Position numbers and translations under genes: made by a program. DNA of 64,000 bases, from the NCBI GenBank assembly GCA_029582165.1, contig CM055876.1, positions 12,792,501 to 12,856,500 of the forward strand. The letters are read 5' to 3'. Origin of the DNA: Portulaca oleracea (Eukaryota > Streptophyta > Magnoliopsida > Caryophyllales > Portulacaceae). Position 1 is the stretch's first letter, and each line of letters opens with the position of its first letter. Positions 10,201 to 21,425 of the stretch are shown here, one piece after another. The notes under the pieces are model-generated. The model did no database searches. It was given only the letters and a program-made list of their open reading frames with translations, and was not told where the DNA came from.

Positions 10201-11920
10201 AATCATCCTCAGCATAGAATCGATTGTTCTCTGTTTTGCAACCGGACCTCTTCATTTCTCCCTCACTCCATCTGTTTGTTTTCCTTTAATGGCCATCTCA
10301 GTCAGTCGCGTCCTCCATCAATGGCTGTCTTCTTTGTCCAAATCTACCTCAAACGATTCTCCTTCTCCGATCCTCTCCTCCTTTTCCCTTAGTTGCTCTC
10401 TTCTGGCTCCGGATCTGTCTTCCTTTTCCCGGAAGCGATTCTACCGATTTAGGAAGCGATTCTGGCGAGTTTTATTCTCTAGATCTGTCTTCATTCTCCC
10501 TCAATTGAGTTTAGCCATGGTGTTTTCACGCAGGTAAATTTATTTGGTTCTATGTAACTGTTATGAATTGTTCATCTGATTCCGTTCATACTTGGTATTT
10601 TCATATGTTTGTGTCTTTTATGGCTGCTAATTCTGAATTATTTTGTTGAAAATGTTTGCATGCATATGTAAATGTCGAGCTTCGGGAGGAAGTGAATGGA
10701 GAGGACATGCAGTGATTGGAACATGTGGAGTTCTTGTAGATCTGCGGTTTCCTTGAGGAATTTGAGGTTTTGTCATTTATTTCATCCAATATACTCAATT
10801 TCAGGAATATCCAATATACTTCATCCGTTTTTTTTTTGTTTTTGACATCGACTATTTATGTATATCTATGTATAGTCATGTATTAACTTTGATCAAAAAT
10901 TTTTTTTCATAACGATGATTCGATTTGATTCCAAGAAGAATGGGTTTGGTGGGGGAAGGAAGATGGCGATCGTATAATTGTTAAGTATGGTTTTTTATCC
11001 CGTTTCATCTGGATTTTTCTGTCTCTTGAAATCATAAATAATTCTGTTTGTTTTGTTTATTATGTTTTCGATGGATATAGTTTTTTGCTTTATTAGTTGC
11101 TGTTGTAGGTTGTCCTTCGTTACATCTTTCCCTTGTCCAGATCTGACATTTGTTCTAATATAGGGTTTTTATCTTGTCCTAACGAATTTCCCTACAAATT
11201 TCTTAGATATCCTTGACTATGTGATTATCATTTTCCCAAATTACAAATTTTGACTCTGAAAACTTCGGTAAGTATTTTCAACGTTCCCCTTTCCATTCAT
11301 TAATATGTATTCCGGTAATAAAACTTGAAATTTATGTTTTTGTTTTGTTTTGTTTTGCATGTCGGATTTTCATGGGTTGGTGAGATTCAAAATGAAGAGG
11401 AGGAGGAATGAACCTTTTGTTCTATGTGACCTCGAGTTTCTGTCAGTAGATCTTGTTGATAAGAAGGTAACACGTTCGTTTTGTATTCCATCACTGTGGA
11501 TTTTTTCTTGTATTTGTAGTTCGTATCTTGCTTTAATCTTTGCCTAGTTTTTCATTTTGTTTCTTTGATTTCGTCTTGGTTTTAGTCGTTTAGGGTTAGA
11601 TTAGATATAGCACACACATTCAGTATTCTTTGGCATGCCTTGCAGTTTGGGATAACGTCTGGCGTTTACCACTCTGGAAGTCAGATTTTTCTTGAAGCGC
11701 TTTCCTCCCTTCTTTTGGGCATATTTCTATTGTCAGTTGTCATGGGCTCAAATCAAACTGACCCACCCTTCAAGTGTAATCTCTTCCGATGCAATACCAT
11801 GTGTGCTTCTAGGTGTCATGTGTCATGTATTGTTTGATTCATGGACTTTTGTGTATAAATTATACTTTTGGTTAAGTACAGATAAACCTATGGCTTGACA
11901 CCCCTTCTCTCATAGTTTTT
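10201..11920 (+). other. Exon-like sequence of unrecognised, possibly captured gene
   Basis: Downstream of the promoter-like blocks is a pyrimidine-rich leader, an ATG at 10289 and another at 10519 (ATGGTGTTTTCACGCAG just before GTAAAT, a good 5' splice site). Further right come T-rich intron-like sequence, an exon-like stretch near 11390-11467 ending at GAAG-GTAACA, and a 3' splice-like CCTTGCAG near 11638. I could not recognise a protein family. The first part is present but broken in copy H2, so this may be a host gene fragment carried by the Helitron, or simply flanking DNA. Confidence 0.35.
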
Positions 11921-12179
11921 CTTACTTGGGCTAATATTACCGTGGATCAAGAGATGGAGGCAATTAATTGCTTATTTGTTCTTGAAGAAAAAGAAAAACA
12001 CTAGCGTTTCATGCTTCATCCTAGAACATACTACATTAAAAGATTGTAAGAAGGCAACAAGCATCAATTAATAGACTTCACATACAAGCCAACATAAACT
12101 TGATATTTGATCGGACGAGGAACAAAACAATGAAAGCCGATAGCTACAATAAAGACCTCAACTTAAGCGCTGACAAATC
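11921..12179. other. Unassigned AT-rich sequence
   Basis: No ORF, repeat or terminal structure was recognised between the exon-like region and the LINE fragment. Confidence 0.4.
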
Positions 12180-12840
12180 TGCTTTGGGGTCAAATTGGGT
12201 TTGTCTAATTGGCTAATATTAAAATTTTGATGAGATCCGGGCTATAGCGAAAGGGTTGATCGAGTGGCTCAACCCATATCTGGGTTCGCTTATGTTATAT
12301 GTGATGGCGTCTCTAAAGGAAACCCAGGCCTTCTACGGGAGAACTCATTTGAGATGACCAGGGCAATCAGGTGAAGGCTTTATGGAAGATTATTGAGATT
12401 GCACCGCGCTAAAGGAATAACTCAAAGCAGCGTTGCGAGGTTCACAACTAAAGCTTTGGGAATAAGACGTCTTTGTGTTAGAATGGATTCGCAACAAGCA
12501 ATTAATATGATCATTCATCATACTGTCGAAAGTGAATAATTGATTATCGACCATTAATATAAGGAGCTAATTCATGCTTGAAATTTAGAAATAGTTTTCT
12601 TGCACTTCCCTAAATTGGCGAATCGGGTGGCAAATCATTTTCCCAATCTTGCTCGTACTTTGGATGATTTTAAATCTATGTAGTATATGGACCAAGCACT
12701 GATTGACGTAGAGGCCTTAGTGCATGTTGATACTGTAGGCTGTAGGGGAAGCATGCCTCCGGGTTTTAAATTAGTATTCTCGCTATTTTGATTGAATAAA
12801 ATTTGGGTCTTGGCCTATCATTTGCACCCAAAAAAACAAA
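12180..12840 (+). pseudogene. 5'-truncated LINE 3' end with RNase H-like domain
   Basis: Translation of the plus strand gives a degraded plant LINE-type RNase H domain: a CDGVSKGNPG-like block near 12300-12330, a RRLCVRMDSQQAINMI block near 12470-12510 (catalytic Asp context VRMDS), and FPKLANRVANHFPNLARTL near 12605-12665. Several stops and frameshifts interrupt it. It ends in a short A-rich tail (about 12829-12840) after a typical LINE 3' UTR. A related RNase H gene fragment of another origin is possible. Confidence 0.6.
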
Positions 12841-13216
12841 ATTGTAATATGTTATTTGATTATGTCTTTTCTTTAATACTTAGAAGTGGGATATCTTAGA
12901 TTTTGCAATTTATTACATGCTCCCGGAGCATGTGCTCTAAATAAGTTTATTGTTCACTTGCATATACTAGATTATTCACTACCAATAACATAATTGTTCA
13001 CTTATACACACCCAGAGCATGTGCTTCAGGTGCATCTAATATATACTCATCACTAAATTCAGATAAGTTGTTTGCAAATATGAATGGAATAACAATCCTC
13101 ATAAATAATTTTAGTTTAAAAATAGGAACTAGGCCCCTCTTCATCGTCCAAGAAAAAAAAAATCAAATGTATCAACACTATACCTTTTCTAATCCTTTAT
13201 AAAACCAAAATGAATT
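12841..13216. other. Unassigned AT-rich sequence
   Basis: No gene was found. Two related motifs around GGAGCATGTGCTCTAAAT (about 12923) and AGAGCATGTGCTTCAG (about 13014) are the only visible internal repeat. Confidence 0.35.
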
Positions 13217-13475
13217 ACTCTCTCCATTTCGTATTAATTATCGTCTTTGGAAATTGTATCGTCAAATTTTAAAAGTTTTTATTATAGATATCTCAATATA
13301 CACAATAACTTGTTATATAAAATTTGTACTATTAAATTCGATAGAAAAAATACTACCCTAAAAGTATAATATTGTTGCTGTTAATAACATATTATATAAG
13401 AAATTATAAATCAAAGAGTGACATTGACGATCGTGACAACCAATTAAGTCACAATTAATATTGAACAGGAATAAA
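13217..13475. mobile_element. Stowaway-like MITE, degenerate
   Basis: The left end, TACTCTCTCCATTTCGTATT and AATTATCGTC, and the inverted right end around GTCACAATTAATATTGAACAGG (split motif, 13448-13470) resemble the CTCCCTCCGTTTC...TTAATTGTC termini of Tc1/mariner-type MITEs. The outermost right bases are eroded. The interior is AT-rich and non-coding. Confidence 0.5.
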
Positions 13476-14722
13476 ATAAAATGCAAAGAGCACATAATAA
13501 TATTTAGAATCCTATTTAAAAAGTTATTAATAATGTTAAGAAACAAACTAAACTAATAAAATAAACTCCCTATGATGTATGCAAGGTCGCTAAGATCAGA
13601 GTAATGACCTCACAGTACACCACATTAACACATAACACACAGATTCTGGCCTCACAACAGAGAATCAAGCTCAAATACACCAAAACAGACCTCACACAGA
13701 AAATCAACAACAATCTCCTCTAAACAGGGCACGAACACCAATGAACAAATGTATGAAATAGATGATGTTGAAATGATGATCGGATGAACAAACTTACAAT
13801 CAGACAGTAAAAGAAGATAGACTTGAGGCTCGAGCTGATACAGGCCCACCACAGCTAGAACTTCAAGGGCAATGGACTCGATCACCTCAATGGATACAGG
13901 CACACCACCATCGAGATTATCAAACTCTACACCCACCACAAGGATTGCTAAATCCTTGATACTGTAGTAGAATTAACCAAGGATGAGAGTTCAACGTCAC
14001 TCACAAACAAGAGGCTCAACAAGGCACTCAAAATGCTATTGATTTCACTGATAGATAATGAGCTCAAGTTGCTGATTACAAGCTATATAAACCTAGGGTT
14101 GAGCTAGAGGATTAAGGGTTTCCCCTTGCTCAACACTAATTAAGTATTAAACTACCTAACTAATTTAGTAAGCTAATTAAGCCTCATTACAAACTGGATA
14201 ACATCAAAATAAAATGAAATAAAATCTAACAAACGCGTTTTCTTTATTACAAACGGTTAAATCACCTCACAAGCTAGAAATGGCCTCAACATCTCGGAAG
14301 TGAGTCTTCATGGAGGACCTCAATGCAGGATAACCTCATAGAACTGGAATATCCTCAACAGTCCAGAAGTGATGTCTTAAAAGAGAACCTCAGAGCTGGT
14401 AAAATATCTCCACTGAGCTGGAAAGTCCTCAACAGCTCTAAAGTGAAGTCTTCAAACATGGGTGAGGACCTCAATCCAAAGATATGGAATTGAGAAATAG
14501 CCTCACTGGTTGGCTGTTGTTGTTGGAGATGATGTAGCTGTTGTTGGACGACCTCATGACTTGCTGGACCATCATGAAACACTCTTGGATGTCATTGTTT
14601 GATGGAGTTGGTGATGGCCTTGAGTTGGTGTTGGTGAGGTCGTTGCTGTTGCTGGTTCTGGTCTCTGATCATCAGATGGAGGACCTCCATCACCCTACTT
14701 TTCTAAACACCCGCAACAGAGA
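13476..14722. other. Unassigned sequence rich in CCTCA/TGAGG motifs
   Basis: No recognisable protein. The segment is dense in CCTCA words, like the Copia LTR at 7248, and includes a 95-codon minus-strand ORF (13652-13939) with no family resemblance. It may be an old LTR or its internal region, but I found no TG/CA boundary with a target duplication. Confidence 0.3.
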
Positions 14723-15030
14723 GCATGAATTATATTCATGGATGGGGTGGAAGTAGTATGACCACCAAGAGAGTTAGAGTTAGACTCTCCATATTAACTT
14801 GTTTTCCAATAATGAGCGTGAGTTTGACTAAAATAATTTTAAAAAATGTGTAGGCCCCATATTTAATGATTTAAATACACTACAACTAAAATTTAAAAAA
14901 AATGAAAAATATGTTGAGAATCGAGTCTTCATACTCGCGCGGCGAGCACGAGTTCGAGTCATTCCTACCGCCGACACTCGTCATTGCCATTGCATTGTCT
15001 TTCTCGTCCTCACCCACGCTACATCTATTT
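14723..15030. repeat. Dispersed non-coding repeat, copy 1
   Basis: Direct copy of 16195-16600. Shared landmarks are TATGAC, AATGAGCGTGAGTTTGA, CCCCAYATTTAAT, a GTTGAGAATC block and the GAGCACGAGTTCGAGT box. No coding potential. Confidence 0.5.
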
Positions 15031-15520
15031 CATGTCATTGTCAAACTCATCGTTGCGGAAGCTCTAACTAGACTAAATCTCTTTTATTCTTTTTGTTTTT
15101 GTTTTGTGTTTTTTTGAAATCTCTTTTATTCTTAACCACAAGTTTCGAAACTTTCAATGCTTCCCAACTTTCCAGTTCTCGTCTCGGTGGATATTACTTT
15201 TTTTTTCTTTTGCACCTCTGCTTTCCGATATGAGCGTGTTTTCACAATGTACATATTCGACGTAGAATATCTCAATCTCAATCCAATGGTGGGGCATTTA
15301 GTAGAAAAGATTTGGACGTGCTAATGAATATTTCAAACATTAATAATACAATTTTTATATTTGTTTTACAAGAGTTGTAAAAAAAAATGAGAATGTCAAT
15401 AGAAGTCCTAATTTACGCTACTTTGTTAATTTTGCATTGCTTACTACCATGTTTTTATCTACAGTGGGTAAAGTGTAGTAATGGTATGATATGGTAAAAA
15501 TGAGCATAGCGTGATATGAT
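15031..15520. other. Unassigned AT-rich sequence
   Basis: Nothing recognised beyond simple T-rich tracts near 15080-15130 and 15190-15210. Confidence 0.35.
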
Positions 15521-15904
15521 GACCCTGTTCTTTGGTTAGATTTAACCAGTCTAGCTAAACCTATCCTAACTTATCCAAACCTTCTCTAAAAAAAACATCC
15601 ACTCTAAAAACATAATTATCCAAAAAAACATCTTAACTAATCTCAACTTATCCAAACTTGAAAATAACTCAACCAAAGAGCTGGGCCGATATGGTACATG
15701 GTAGTAAGTTGTGGTAAAATTTGTTGGAAAAATGGTTGGTGTGGTAGGTGAGGAGAGAGACCAGTGAAAAATGAAGAAAGAAAAACTTACGATTGTTGTG
15801 ATACAGTGTGGTATGACATGGTAGTATACTAATATGTAATGATTTGTGGTTAGTGTGGTAAATTGTGGTAGATGTGATGTGATACCACACAAAAGAACAG
15901 AGCC
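15521..15904. mobile_element. Terminal-inverted-repeat MITE debris, possibly two nested elements
   Basis: The left end GACCCTGTTCTTTGGTTAG (15521) has an inverted partner GGCCCAGCTCTTTGGTTGAG ending near 15690, and a second partner, GGCTCTGTTCTTTT on the opposite strand, ending at 15904. The 15691-15904 part is rich in GTGGTA words. Target duplications were not clear. Confidence 0.4.
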
Positions 15905-16194
15905 TATTATTAGGACAGAGATGATGAATTGACAATTTATATACCGAAAATTCATTAATCAATATTGGGTATCAATCTTATCCCTAGTTTTAATTGTTGT
16001 TGCTAATACTACAAGTTCAATTTATTAAAAAAAATTTATATATTAATCAAGACTATTTTAGTAAATGTATACTTGTTTCTAATATTACCTATGCTTATTC
16101 TTAGTTTGAATTCACATGACAAACGAGGTTGAAAATTTACAAACATGTTGATTTTCTCATATCAATTATACCTTTTTGATCTACGCATTGGTAA
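15905..16194. other. Unassigned AT-rich spacer
   Basis: No feature recognised. Confidence 0.35.
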
Positions 16195-16610
16195 GGATGA
16201 GTTATACTCAATGGATGAGGTGGAACTAGTATGACTCACCAGGAGAGCTAGAGCTAAACTCTTAATATTAACTTGATTTACAATAATGAGCGTGAGTTTG
16301 ATTAAAATATTTAAAAAAAGGTGTAAGTTAGAGTTTCTTCATATTAACTTGATTTACAATAATGAGTGTGAGTTTGATTTAAATATTTAAAAAAAAGGTG
16401 TAGACCCCACATTTAATCATTCAAATACACTACAATAGAAATAAAAAAAAAGAAAAAAATGTTGAGAATCTCGTGTTCGTACTCTTGCAGTGAGCACGAG
16501 TTCGAGTTTTTTCTCACCTTCGACACTCGTTCTCGCTGTTGCACTGTCATGCTCGTCCTCGCCCATGCCACGTCAGTGCCATCTCACTCTCAAACTTGCC
16601 GTTGCAGATG
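16195..16610. repeat. Dispersed non-coding repeat, copy 2 with internal tandem duplication
   Basis: Second copy of the 14723 repeat. It differs by a head-to-tail duplication of about 80 bp (16246-16325 and 16326-16402) containing TATTAACTTGATTTACAATA. The duplication is absent from copy 1, so it arose after the copies separated. Confidence 0.55.
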
Positions 16611-16629
16611 GTCTTATGAATTCTCATTC

Positions 16630-17156
16630 TTTTTTTTTTGAAACCAAACATAACGACTTCATTAATAGCAAGCCATATGGCACTTACAATGAAAATCGAG
16701 ATTGAACAATTGTAGATCTAAAACATAGATATGAAATTCAGCTTCCAAATAACTAATATTAATCTTACTGATGTTCGGCTCCGATTTCTTCGATGACTCT
16801 GCATCTTTCTTCAATGACTCTGTATCTTTATCATTGATGGAAAACCTAACAACCCATGCTAAAGCGATTTGAAAGTCGATCTTCATCCAACATATTAGAC
16901 CACACCAACTGAACAAAAACTATAGAAAGAGATTAAAAACCCTAAATAAGGGTAAAAAGAACTCTTACAAAAGAAGAAACTAACTTTCTTTGCGTAAACG
17001 TAAAATCAAACTAACAATTAGGGTAGAAATCAAGCAAATTGGGGTTTACCATCGACAAAAGAATCAATGGCAGCCCCTCCAAGGAGATAGAGGCTAGGGT
17101 TTTCTAAAGAGAAAAAGAAAAGAGGAGGTTAACTAATTATTGTTATTACTACTACT
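16630..17156 (-). mobile_element. Poly(A) retroposon with 11-bp target duplication
   Basis: On the minus strand a 527-bp segment starts AGTAGTAGTAATAAC and ends in ten A residues (16630-16639 as T on plus). It is flanked exactly by AATTCTCATTC at 16619-16629 and 17157-17167. That is the signature of LINE-mediated insertion of an RNA. Inside are AAAACCCTAG, an ATG before GTAAACCCC (splice-like) at about 17040-17050, a CTTTCTATAG acceptor-like site and an 84-codon ORF (16662-16916) of unknown family. It may be a retroposed, incompletely spliced host mRNA or an unusual SINE. Confidence 0.7.
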
Positions 17157-17186
17157 AATTCTCATTCTCATTCTCATTCTCATTCC
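17157..17186. repeat. ATTCTC hexanucleotide microsatellite
   Basis: About five CATTCT units begin within the right target duplication of the retroposon. The repeat may have been seeded by the duplication itself. Confidence 0.8.
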
Positions 17187-17262
17187 TTTACATACCGAAC
17201 AAACATGCTTAATCGTACATTTAGTATTATTATAATTCGGAGTGACAACTATTATCATAGAA

Positions 17263-17300
17263 CTATGCCTCAACCTGCGCGATGCACGGAGGGAACCCAA
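17263..17300 (-). other. Putative Helitron 3' terminus with hairpin
   Basis: On the minus strand a GC-rich imperfect hairpin, CCTCCGTGCATCGCGCAGG, is followed 11 bases later by ATAG then T. Plant Helitrons end in such a hairpin followed by CTRR and insert before T. Here the first base of CTRR appears mutated. The position is about 260 bp beyond the last RPA-like exon, as expected. Confidence 0.45.
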
Positions 17301-17309
17301 TTAGTTACT

Positions 17310-17410
17310 TTTGAAATTTTATAAAAGTTATGGATAAGTAACTGTCCATACAAATAAACCAAACGAAATATTAATGAAATTGTTATATGGAAAACATCAT
17401 GATAAATTGT
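17310..17410. repeat. Segment homologous to Helitron Rep upstream region
   Basis: AAACCAAACGAAAT and GGAAAACATCATGATAAAT match the sequence upstream of the Rep gene at 8551-8596, 58816-58866 and 62450-62500. The Helitron thus carries similar sequence near both ends, or a second Helitron fragment lies here. Confidence 0.5.
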
Positions 17411-17559
17411 TCCGACAAAACATGTAATTTAGCAATAGAAAGTTTTCTAAAATGACAATAAACATCAACCACGACAAGTTGTATGATGCATCATCCTTCC
17501 CTACGTTGACCTGTTATTTAAATTATCGTATAAGTAGTGGTAAAATTTTATGAAACAAA

Positions 17560-19800
17560 CTATACGTATGAAAGTGTAAGTGTGAAAGGTGTGTACCCTT
17601 TGTACCGGGAGGTGTTGCGCATGTGAATAAGTTCTTCATCCCAATCATCAGAACATGGGACGATAAGCCGAAATGTACTACGCAACACATCAGTCGTGAC
17701 CCTCCTATCGGGACCTGGAGGATATATGATAAACCACCATGGCTTGTTATGTTGTTGCTGACGCAAATCTATATAAGTCGCTATGGTTAGATCCGGTTCG
17801 GGCAGTACAGAATCACAGTAAACAAATTTGGTAATTATTAACAGTGAATGAAGTTAAAGTTTTATAAGAACTGTAATTCATGCTATAACCTGTGCGGCAT
17901 AAACATCCAATTCTTGTTTGTTACTGTGCAACAATATCTGTGCACCTTCATCTAAAACAGTGAATGATTTGGTGCCACTACAATCTCGCAACGTGACTAT
18001 GAAGATAAATCTTCAAAAGAAAGAAATGGGTTAGGAAAAAGGATTTGTGGTGGATAATAGATTTTGTGTGTAATTCAAATATGTACTCACAACGAAAAAA
18101 TGGTGGATGAATTGATAACATAAGGGTTACCGTTTCATGGTCGAGTTAGGATCAGAACATGTACAGAACGACACATCATCTTCCAACAACAGTTCCCGTA
18201 ATGGGGATTCGCACGTGCTGGCACGAAATTTGCACACAGTGCAAGCATCATATGTTATATGATCTATAAAGGCAATCGAAAGAATACAATAGCAGTTAAC
18301 CTGCAAACCACGAAATAGTACATTGTTAGTGCAGGTATAGTTAGGGTTAACCACATAATGGATCATAAATGGTATTGACGAAAATACATACATCTGTCGC
18401 AGGTATAAATCCCGAAAAGTGGAATACTTCGAGCGGAGTAAAATATTTGCAAGTCAGCTATGTGCAACGACTTATAACGCATCCACTTGAGGCGTCATTC
18501 GACAATGTATAACTCAGACCTAACTTGCGGGAGGGTAAAAATTATTATAAAATGAAGAACTTTCAAAAATTGAACAATTAATTAAGTAAAAGAATGGTTA
18601 ACGTACCATGATTCAAAGGCATCCATTTCTGGAATGATAGGAGCAATCATCAACGAACTACGGGGTATGGTGGTCAACGACGTTAATCCTAAGATAATTG
18701 GGGAAACATGATACATTGAGTTAATAAATTATTATGTAAGAGAGTGGGGTAGGAAATGAAAGTAGGATGTAACATTACCTTGATAAGAGTCAACTTTGAG
18801 TCTGGAAGTAAGTAGTATGTTGTCTTTGTCGAGATCTTCATGGAGTCTACGACCCTCAAGTTATGCGAAATCTCCAAATAGTGTAATCAACAAAAGATGC
18901 ATCCTGCACATACAAACGAAACAATAAACTCCAAGTGATGAGATTATACCAAACTTCAAAGCATAAACAAAGCAAATCTATAATTGAAATATGTACCTCT
19001 TGTCACATAACAGTAATTGTCGGTGCACAGTCTTGATGATTTTAGGATTAGGGCCCGAGGTTCGGTTGTGAGTGACTGGAGGCAGTGTTGCAGTGACAAC
19101 AACACCAATAACATTTGCATGAACACAGAAGATGCAAATACGTGGTTAACAATCAGCCATTGACATAAAACATTAAAAGGAAAGGTGAGAAAAGTATACA
19201 ATATATATTGTGAAAACTATATATATATATATATATACCTATGAAGTCGTCCAAATGGTTGGGGACCTCAACGAAGGGAAGGAATGGAGCGCGGTACTGG
19301 ATCGGAATGTGGGGACATTCCGGTATGACATCCATGACATGCGTATTGGGTGTAAATACCAATTTCAATCGATTATCACTTAGTTGCATCTCAAACGGCG
19401 TTGCACATGTAACGGAAAGACCGGTAATGGGGTAGATGACGCCAGGTGCAAGTCGATCTGCCCATTTAGTAATCAAGTAATCACCCTCGATAACAGCAAC
19501 TATCTCATCATACTGCAAGAGGAACGCAAAATCATTAAACAATGTGATTTCCAAAATGAATGAGTTCAAAAAGAAACTTGACATAAACAATACCATGCGA
19601 TCCATGAAGATAAGCTTCCACTCACGACGACGTCCATATTGATGCACGCCCATCGATCGCATAAGGCGACCAACCAACGGGACAGATGAACCGGCTGGGC
19701 TAAGGCTGCTTATCAGTGCATTGTGCAACACCCAATCATAGTCACTCATGTCTGCAGTAATGATTAAAGTGTACGATATACGCGTAAGACCGTGAAATAG
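17560..19800 (-). pseudogene. Helitron RPA-like (replication protein A large subunit-like) gene
   Basis: Exon-like blocks separated by plausible GT-AG introns. The first ends MDRM at 19595. The second, about 19513-19240, holds TPFEMQLSDNRLKLVFTPNT. Next come about 19140-18998 (NVIGVVVTATLPPV), 18911-18778 (ITLFGDFA, then LEGRRLHEDLDKDN), 18690-18607, 18537-18392, 18300-18132 with a zinc site (CTVCKF...C...FCTCSDPN), 18012-17892 (VTLRDCSGTKSFTVLDEGAQ) and a last block to 17560. The OB-fold order plus a C4 zinc site matches the RPA70-like proteins carried by plant Helitrons, thought to bind single-stranded DNA during rolling-circle transposition. An in-frame TAA follows the GDFA motif, so I call it a pseudogene. 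Exact exon ends are estimates. Confidence 0.65.
19219..19238. repeat. AT dinucleotide microsatellite
   Basis: About ten AT units lie just inside an intron of the RPA-like gene, immediately after its GTATAT donor site on the minus strand. Confidence 0.8.
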
Positions 19801-19906
19801 GTCACATGAGTAAAGTAAAGGATTCACAATGAAACTATATTTGCAGGAATATAAGTTAAACAACGGTAAAACACAACCAAGGGTATAAATTGACTAACCA
19901 AGACTG

Positions 19907-20109
19907 TTGGATCTCGTTAAAGACTTCTCGATATACAATATTTTTGGTCATATTGGAAGGTACGCCCCTCTTATTGCACATCAGAAACCTTAGGCCCGTA
20001 GGGGATGTCATCCGAGATATTGCAATGTACAGTTCCCATGGTAGAATACTGGGCGAGGAAGATAAATGCCAACAAAGTGAAGCGTTTGACCTTGGCTTTT
20101 GGTTATTGT
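19907..20109 (-). pseudogene. Rep-helicase, C-terminal segment
   Basis: This segment continues the helicase across the solo LTR. The minus strand reads ITKSQGQTLHFVGIYLPRPV (helicase motif V region), then HG and ELYIAISRMTSPTGL (motif VI region) and TKNIVYREVFNEI at the end. The last part is in another frame, so about one base is lost near 20040. Segment ends match Pif1-type helicases of Helitrons, which unwind DNA during rolling-circle transfer. It joins 21426-24541 once the LTR and one ATTGT are removed. Confidence 0.8.
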
Positions 20110-20559
20110 TGTTCGGTTGCGTATTTTTGGGTTTTCTAAAGTAAGGGTTGTCGAATCCACAGGGATGGGTGTTAGGCTTGACAAGGGAATCGGTTTGTGT
20201 TGTGGTTTTCTCAGTGCGGAAAGAAGTCAATTATGTAAATAAAGCTATTAAACTAATCTAGACATGGATTCAAAGAAAGCAATAAAAGCATGAAATCAAA
20301 TAAAGCAATGAAAAGCAATGAATGAAAAACTAGAATGAACAATGAAATTGGGAACAAGAAATTATACCTTCTATGAACTAATCTTCAATCTTCACTTGGA
20401 TTTTTCCCCGAACAAACAAGAAAATTGTGAATTGGATTACTAAGGACCCTAAATCCTCACTTGAAGTAGAATTTGTGACCCTTAATCCTCCTCCTCACTA
20501 AAAGTTGGATTAGTTGTGATTAGCACTAGAAAGCTTGAATCAAAGCATCAATGGCAACC

Positions 20560-20561
<2 letters not shown>

Positions 20562-20594
<33 letters not shown>
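20562..20594. repeat. AG dinucleotide microsatellite
   Basis: About sixteen AG units within the solo LTR. Confidence 0.9.
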
Positions 20595-20596
<2 letters not shown>

Positions 20597-20892
20597 AAAA
20601 GCTTTGTAAAATACTTCAATGGAAATTGCTTGAAAGAGATCGAATATAAATTGTAAGAGAAATGAAGAAAACTTGAAAAACAATGAAGAAGACTTGAAGA
20701 ACAATTAACGGATTAGGCAAGATAAAAGAAAATAATTAAACCTAATTCTACTCTAATCCTACTCATAACTAATGAAAAACTAGATGATTATAATGTTGAA
20801 TTACATGGGGTATTTATGGAAGGAAAGAAAAATCCCCAAAACCCTAGAAATAAACAAAGCAACGCGCGTCATTTTGTTCCGCTGATTCGCCA

Positions 20893-21025
20893 TGTCGCGA
20901 GCGCGACTAGCCCTGTCACGGGCGCGACATGAATCTGCCATCTTCCATCCATCGCTCGTGCATGTCTGTCGCGGGTGCGAGAAGTGCGGTCCCGGGTGCG
21001 ACGCATCACTGTCACGGGTGTGACA
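20893..21025 (-). promoter_or_regulatory. Phased dyad array in solo LTR
   Basis: Dyads TGTCGCG-AG-CGCGACT, TGTCACG-GG-CGCGACA, TGTCGCG-GG-TGCGAGA, GGTCCCG-GG-TGCGACG and TGTCACG-GG-TGTGACA are centred at 20900, 20921, 20974, 20995 and 21017. The within-group spacings are 21, 21 and 22 bp. The array is 75 bp upstream of the minus-strand TATA-like box. Confidence 0.6.
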
Positions 21026-21425
21026 TATCTTCTCTCAACCGCGACACATCTCTGTCCGCAGGCAAAGTTTCCCTTCCGTGATAGGTCGCGGGCGCGACCT
21101 CCAGCTGCTTGGCTTCTGTATTGACGCGACACCGACTTGTCACGCATGTGATCGGACGACCCTCGGGTGCTACGTTGTTCTGTCTTGCACCAAAACTTGA
21201 CAAAGGGTTCCCGGTTTGGTCTCACCTCGGTTCTCGGGTTAGCTCGGGTCACCTCGGGAAATCACTCGGAATTTCCTAAAAAGCCTCGATTAAGCCCAAA
21301 TTCCTTCTAACTCTTTATTTTCCAACAAAACACAAAATCATTATATCTAATACATAATTAAGGGGCTAAAACAAGCAAATATACCCTATAGATGATAAAA
21401 ATTCGGCTCAGAACGAGACCGAACA

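Larger units (their letters stand above)
8044..10410 (-). mobile_element. Helitron 5'-region copy H1
   Basis: The segment is homologous to 58313-60984 and to 61946-64000. It contains the first codons of the Rep-helicase gene (8044-8324), then upstream sequence with two direct copies of a promoter-like block and a short solo LTR. Homology with copy H2 can be followed at least to about 10407, where H2 ends. The true Helitron 5' terminus was not located. Confidence 0.6.
20110..21425 (-). repeat. Solo LTR, Athila1-related, in helicase motif V
   Basis: A 1316-bp LTR beginning TGTTCGGTTGCG and ending GAGACCGAACA, flanked exactly by ATTGT at 20105-20109 and 21426-21430. It shares both termini with the Athila1 LTRs. 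It contains an (AG)16 microsatellite (20562-20594), a dyad array (20893-21025) and a TATA-like ATAAATA on the minus strand (20811-20818). A full element inserted here and was reduced by LTR recombination. Confidence 0.9.

Noticed and set aside
10289..10537. An 82-codon Ser-rich ORF as a real host gene.
   Set aside because: The homologous frame in copy H2 has a stop soon after the start and the composition follows the pyrimidine-rich leader. It is kept only as part of exon-like unassigned sequence.
15566..15955. A 129-codon minus-strand ORF.
   Set aside because: It spans MITE-like sequence with low-complexity composition and has no recognisable domain.
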